NCBI GenBank assembly: GCA_004802725.1
Contig: SGPM01000007.1
Span: forward strand, 124,001-188,000
Length of the DNA: 64,000 bases
Origin: Antrodiella citrinella
Taxonomy: Eukaryota > Basidiomycota > Agaricomycetes > Polyporales > Steccherinaceae
Direction: 5' to 3'
Both the position numbers and the translations under genes were made by a program. Each line of letters begins with the position of its first letter. Position 1 is the first letter of the stretch. The notes under the pieces were generated by a model. The model was not told where the DNA came from. It was given only the letters and a program-made list of their open reading frames with translations, and ran no database searches. This document shows, piece after piece, positions 60,601-64,000 of this stretch.

Positions 60601-60870
60601 TACATTCCTGCGGGGGACACCCCATGAACACTAAATTCAATTGACTTTCCTGCAGGCCTTCATACCTGTCGCATTTCAGCTTGGACCTATAAAATGAGCG
60701 ATTCCGTCGGTCCATTTCCACGCGCTATAGAGCTCCTGGTGTGAAGGAACGTACCTGCGGCACTCGGCACATGACAGACCAGCTTTACGATCCTTGGACG
60801 ACTGGAAACCATTGTTCGACGATTCCCCAACACCCGCATTGTCTCTGTTCTGTTCGCCAGTTCCATCCAT
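57649..60870 (-). CDS. Zn2Cys6 transcription factor with fungal-specific middle domain
   Basis: Regulator of roughly 880 residues. The zinc cluster is split over two introns and reads LSCAECRRSKLKCDR, then NVPCQACVRRGCAAICPDG; spacing is C-x2-C-x6-C-x5-C-x2-C-x8-C, with an extra Cys. A coiled coil (ARAEKLGEQVKTMTARIAEL) follows. The fungal_trans-type domain includes SIHPHKLSVFFSIMAQGLAF, EQYHSLACALVALEPITRGV, WLIFGICVRVAQVVGLHRDG, RRRTLFWEIYTWSSWNAFIM and GRPPSIYLEDTACKFPDNDA. The C-terminus is Ser/Gln/Pro-rich and ends HIWKSFIEGLMDDAAA at 57649. Start at 60870, the first ATG before the zinc cluster. It is a different subfamily from the tandem pair at 27352 and 31354. Target genes are unknown. 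Confidence 0.9.
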
Positions 60871-61643
60871 GCTTGATGACGAAAAATGATCTCTTGGCCG
60901 CGGCGACCTGTGAGCACTGCGTAGTTACAGTACCACCATCTTTTTGCATTGCTCCCACGACCCGCAGACAGAAAAGAACAGAGTACGCACCTTGGATAAA
61001 GAGAAAGCGCGGGATGCTCGACGACGCTGAACAGAAGATGCGAGGAGTATCTGCAGCCGACATTGATCATCCTCCATAACGCTCTCTGATTATGTAACGT
61101 GGCGCGCAGGTCGACATGCGCAGACGCCGCATGGTTAGGCGTATGTTTCAAGTTTGTGGGTCCAAAAACGCAGGAAGAGACATCGGGAGAGAGTTCAACG
61201 CTTGCAGAGTCGTCGACAGGGCGGGTCATATATGTGCGAACCTGTAAACCCGAAATGTCGGAAGCACGCCCTGTCCGACTCGGATGCTTGCAAATGAACA
61301 TTCTCTCTGGCTTCCAGAGCTAGATTTTGGTTCAAGGAAAACAAAATCAGCAATTGGGATTGTAAGGTTCTAAAGAAGACACATCAACGCCCAGGATGAT
61401 AGACGTGGGTCCACGTTATTAGGAAGAAGAAAGGAAATCTGCATCCCACCTGCTCTTGCCTGATTAGCAATCATGCTACCACTGCAAAAATCTGTGTTTC
61501 GTTCTTATGCTAGTAAATACATAGTGTTCCAAGACCTGAACAATTCTATGTGTACAAAGGCGCCATTAAAGATGATTGTGGACGACGCGGTAGCGGCAGC
61601 ACCTCCGAATCGTCCGAAGGACGTACACGGCGCACCCTGTCCG
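60871..61643. other. Intergenic region between Zn2Cys6 and makorin genes
   Basis: Promoter side of the Zn2Cys6 gene and 3' region of the makorin gene, about 770 bp. A frame on the minus strand at 60687-61301 overlaps the Zn2Cys6 start in another phase and is not convincing. Confidence 0.5.
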
Positions 61644-63611
61644 TCAATCAGGTCCGTCAAGAAGCAAGGAATGGTTAGAAGGGGATCGTCCTGACGTTTC
61701 GCTGGACGTTTCAGGGAACGACCGGGCGCGAGTCAGGGTAGGTCCCCTGGGAGGGCTCGCAATAACCTCCGGCCGCTCACTTCCTGCAGACTCCTCGCGC
61801 AAGCGCGGCTTGTGCTGCTGAACGCTCGGTACCGCCGCGCTTCCTGCACGACCTCTGCCCCTCCGAGATGCAGGAGTGGTGCTCCACACGACTCTGCCGC
61901 GGCCGTCTGTCAAGAGCGGAGGGTCCGGCTCGGAGACTGAAGTAGGAACGTCCCAATCAGAATCTGGCGAAGGTGGTCCGACAACGGGAGGCGCAACATC
62001 ATCTACGGAGAGCGCTGGGGCAGAGACGTGGAGATTGGGCTCGTCCAGTTCGGCAGGAGGGTGTAACAAAATAAGCCTCTCTAGGTCGCTTGAGGACGGC
62101 GCGGACGGGGAAAGCTGGTCAGGGTGATCTAGGATAATGGGTGATTCGGGTTGAGCACCAAACCTGACGAGGTCCCATGCAGGTCCGACCACGTAATCGG
62201 GAAAACGACCGTGAACGACTGTGCTAAACCGTGGGCCGTTGGTATTAGTTGAATGGGCTATCAATGGTAGGGAGTCGGTCGATTGCAACTGAGGAGAGAG
62301 CCTCAGATGAGCAAGGTTGTTGAGAGTCCGAAAGAAGTTGAAGCCGTGCGTTGGGGAACCTGGTTCGGACAGAGCGATACGCGCCATGACAGAGTGAGAT
62401 GGGTAGGGCTAATCCGACAACCGCCAAATTAGATTCATCTACCGGGGCCGTAATGGGAACGAGATACACGACCACCCAGGAAAATGTACTTACAAGTTGT
62501 GTGAGAGCCTCTTGAGCCCGCACATATGCAGGCGATCCGACCTCATCTTCCGATGCATCAACGATCCAGTCTTCACCATGTTCCTCGTCAGGATTATCTT
62601 GATGCTGTCGCAGATAATTGGGAACAGATGCGCGAATGGCTTCGAGAGCTGTGCTGAGTTCGTGCAACCAAGGACTGCCATCTTCATCATGATCGTTCAC
62701 TTGCGCATGTCGTTTAGCTTGCTGTGCATATTGTTAGCAGCGTGAAACAGTCTCATCATGCAGGAGCCGAACCTTGATATAATAGCTGACACCGCGGTCA
62801 AAGAGATAAGGCGAACCATCGGCGTTGAGATGTTGGTAGAAGCAGTCTTTACCAAAGGGGCAGAACCTGTCCGACTTTGGTGATTTCTCGAAATACCTGC
62901 AAATTCCATAAGAGCGACGATCAGTGTAGCGGATGGAAATGACACATACCGACATGCAACTCGCGACATGCTTGATTTATACTGCGTAATGGTAGCCTCC
63001 TTGCCTGGATCTCCGTCGGGGTAGAAATGACTCGATGGCGTCACAAACGGGGATAGAGCTCGACAAAGAGGACACTTCTTGGTGTTGCCGGAACTGATCA
63101 TTTCATACGACTTGTTAGAGCGATCTCTCCAGTTACGTATGCACTGAGACGAGAAACGGCTTCAATCTTCCTGTACAGCAACAAAGTCCTTGCCGAATAA
63201 CATACCTGAATGCAGTAGATATGACTGCAGCCAGCTAAATAGCAAGAGATCAACCAAGTGGGATGTACAAAGACAATTGTCACACGCACCAAGTAATCCA
63301 TACGTTACCGGTTTCTCCATACAAATACAGCACACATGCTCTTCTTCATCCTCGTCCGCTGCGGGAGGCGCCTTCGATCCTGAAGCCGAACTGCGTTTCT
63401 TGTTGGGGGCATTATGCACGAACCAACAATCTGACCCTCGTTTGCAGTACCCTGCAGCAAAGAACTTGCAAACTTTCGCCTTGTCGTAAGGGGTGAACTT
63501 CTCCGTCTCTCCATGCGAGAACTTGCAGTTCTTGCCGGCGAAACATCCTCGAGGGGTCGTGTAGTAGTGGCAGATACCGCGAGACTTGGACGTTGCGGGT
63601 CTGTCGCCCAT
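61644..63611 (-). CDS. Makorin-type RING E3 ubiquitin ligase with CCCH zinc fingers
   Basis: Probable RNA-binding ubiquitin ligase, about 560 residues. Two N-terminal CCCH fingers: CHYYTTPRGCFAGKNCKFSH (C-x8-C-x5-C-x3-H) and CKFFAAGYCKRGSDCWFVH. The RING finger reads CCICMEKPVTYGLLAGCSHI, then YCIQCIRNW and KKCPLCRALSPF. A third CCCH finger after the RING is CRYFEKSPKSDRFCPFGKD then CFYQH, the makorin order. Ahead of a disordered C-terminus comes a helical block (WLHELSTALEAIRASVPNYL). The C-terminal part, about 250 residues, is Pro/Ser/Arg-rich and ends SPSNHSLLLDGPD at a stop ending at 61644. Exon joins between 62400 and 63300 are inferred from the finger spacing. Confidence 0.9.
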
Positions 63612-64000
63612 TATGAACGATAGGATAGGATATAAAAGAGAACAGAATGGATAACGAGGATAATCGACGCAGCCCCGTCACAAGGTGCGGATACGCTCAG
63701 GTGCCAGTGCTGACCGTGACGATTCGAATGTGGAAGATGTGCCCAGTGATCGGAGGTGCGTACATGACGTAAGATGAGCTTGTCATTGTTTGCTACTATT
63801 TGCACCCACATCTATAAATTTGATAGCGCGTTCTAACTTTTTCGTCTTCGTGTTCATCTTGTCTTCCTATCGCCTCGTCTTCTTCTAATGGATAACTGGT
63901 ACTAGGTGAGCATCTCCTCCATGAAGCTGCGGTACTCCCGCTAGCATGATGCTTGAGGCATTTGGCTTTAGTAGGGCCTTGCAAAAGGTCCTGCGTTGCA
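63612..64000. other. Right-hand end of the window, non-coding
   Basis: Makorin promoter and leader, then sequence with only short frames. If a gene lies to the right, its start is not inside the window. Confidence 0.45.

Overview
The window reads as nuclear DNA of a filamentous basidiomycete, most likely a wood-decaying member of the Agaricomycetes. Genes are dense and lie on both strands. Introns are many, short (about 50-70 nt) and mostly GT-AG. The set includes a secreted multicopper laccase split into 13 exons, Zn2Cys6 transcription factors, a GH35 beta-galactosidase and a Slt2-type MAP kinase. I placed it by gene content and intron style, not by database search, so anything finer than Agaricomycetes is a guess.

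Layout. 1-4171: 3' part of a WRAP53/TCAB1-like WD40 gene (+), an F-box gene (-) and QCR6, the complex III hinge protein (+). 4172-6246 is a non-coding stretch leading into the laccase (6247-8531, +). 8532-12595 is a 4 kb region with no convincing gene. 12596-26572: V-ATPase subunit G (-), symplekin/Pta1 (+), RNA polymerase III subunit Rpc4 (-), xanthine/hypoxanthine phosphoribosyltransferase (+), mitoferrin (+) and Arp8 of INO80 (-). 27352-33460: two paralogous Zn2Cys6 regulators in tandem (+), separated by 2 kb that holds a tiny LINE-like insertion with a 12-bp target duplication. 34009-36322: a large orphan disordered protein (-). 37268-45310: an ELMO-domain protein (+) and a GH35 beta-galactosidase (+) that carries a one-base frameshift and an in-frame repeat insertion. 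45409-54297: HIRIP3-like histone chaperone (-), RNase H2 subunit C (+), a decayed short-chain dehydrogenase (+), its intact paralogue (+), SAGA subunit Sgf73 (-) and Nbp35 (+). 54461-63611: Slt2-type MAPK, a third Zn2Cys6 factor and a makorin-type RING E3 ligase, all on the minus strand.

How the genes relate. Most are unlinked housekeeping functions: chromatin and transcription (Arp8, Sgf73, HIRIP3, Rpc4, Pta1), respiration and iron (Qcr6, mitoferrin, Nbp35), nucleotide and nucleic-acid metabolism (Xpt1, RNase H2) and signalling (MAPK, ELMO, makorin). Several neighbours are divergent pairs sharing 180-300 bp promoters. Accessory content is limited to the laccase, the tandem regulator pair, the beta-galactosidase and the SDR pair. 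I see no CRISPR, no tRNA, no complete transposon and no secondary-metabolite cluster.

The most unusual signal is exon structure. QCR6 needs coding exons of 2 and 4 nt. The MAPK has exons of 5 and 10 nt, the phosphoribosyltransferase a 7-nt exon followed by a GC-AG intron, the intact SDR a 7-nt exon, and the V-ATPase G gene a first coding exon that is only the ATG. I found no clear undescribed biological system beyond these.
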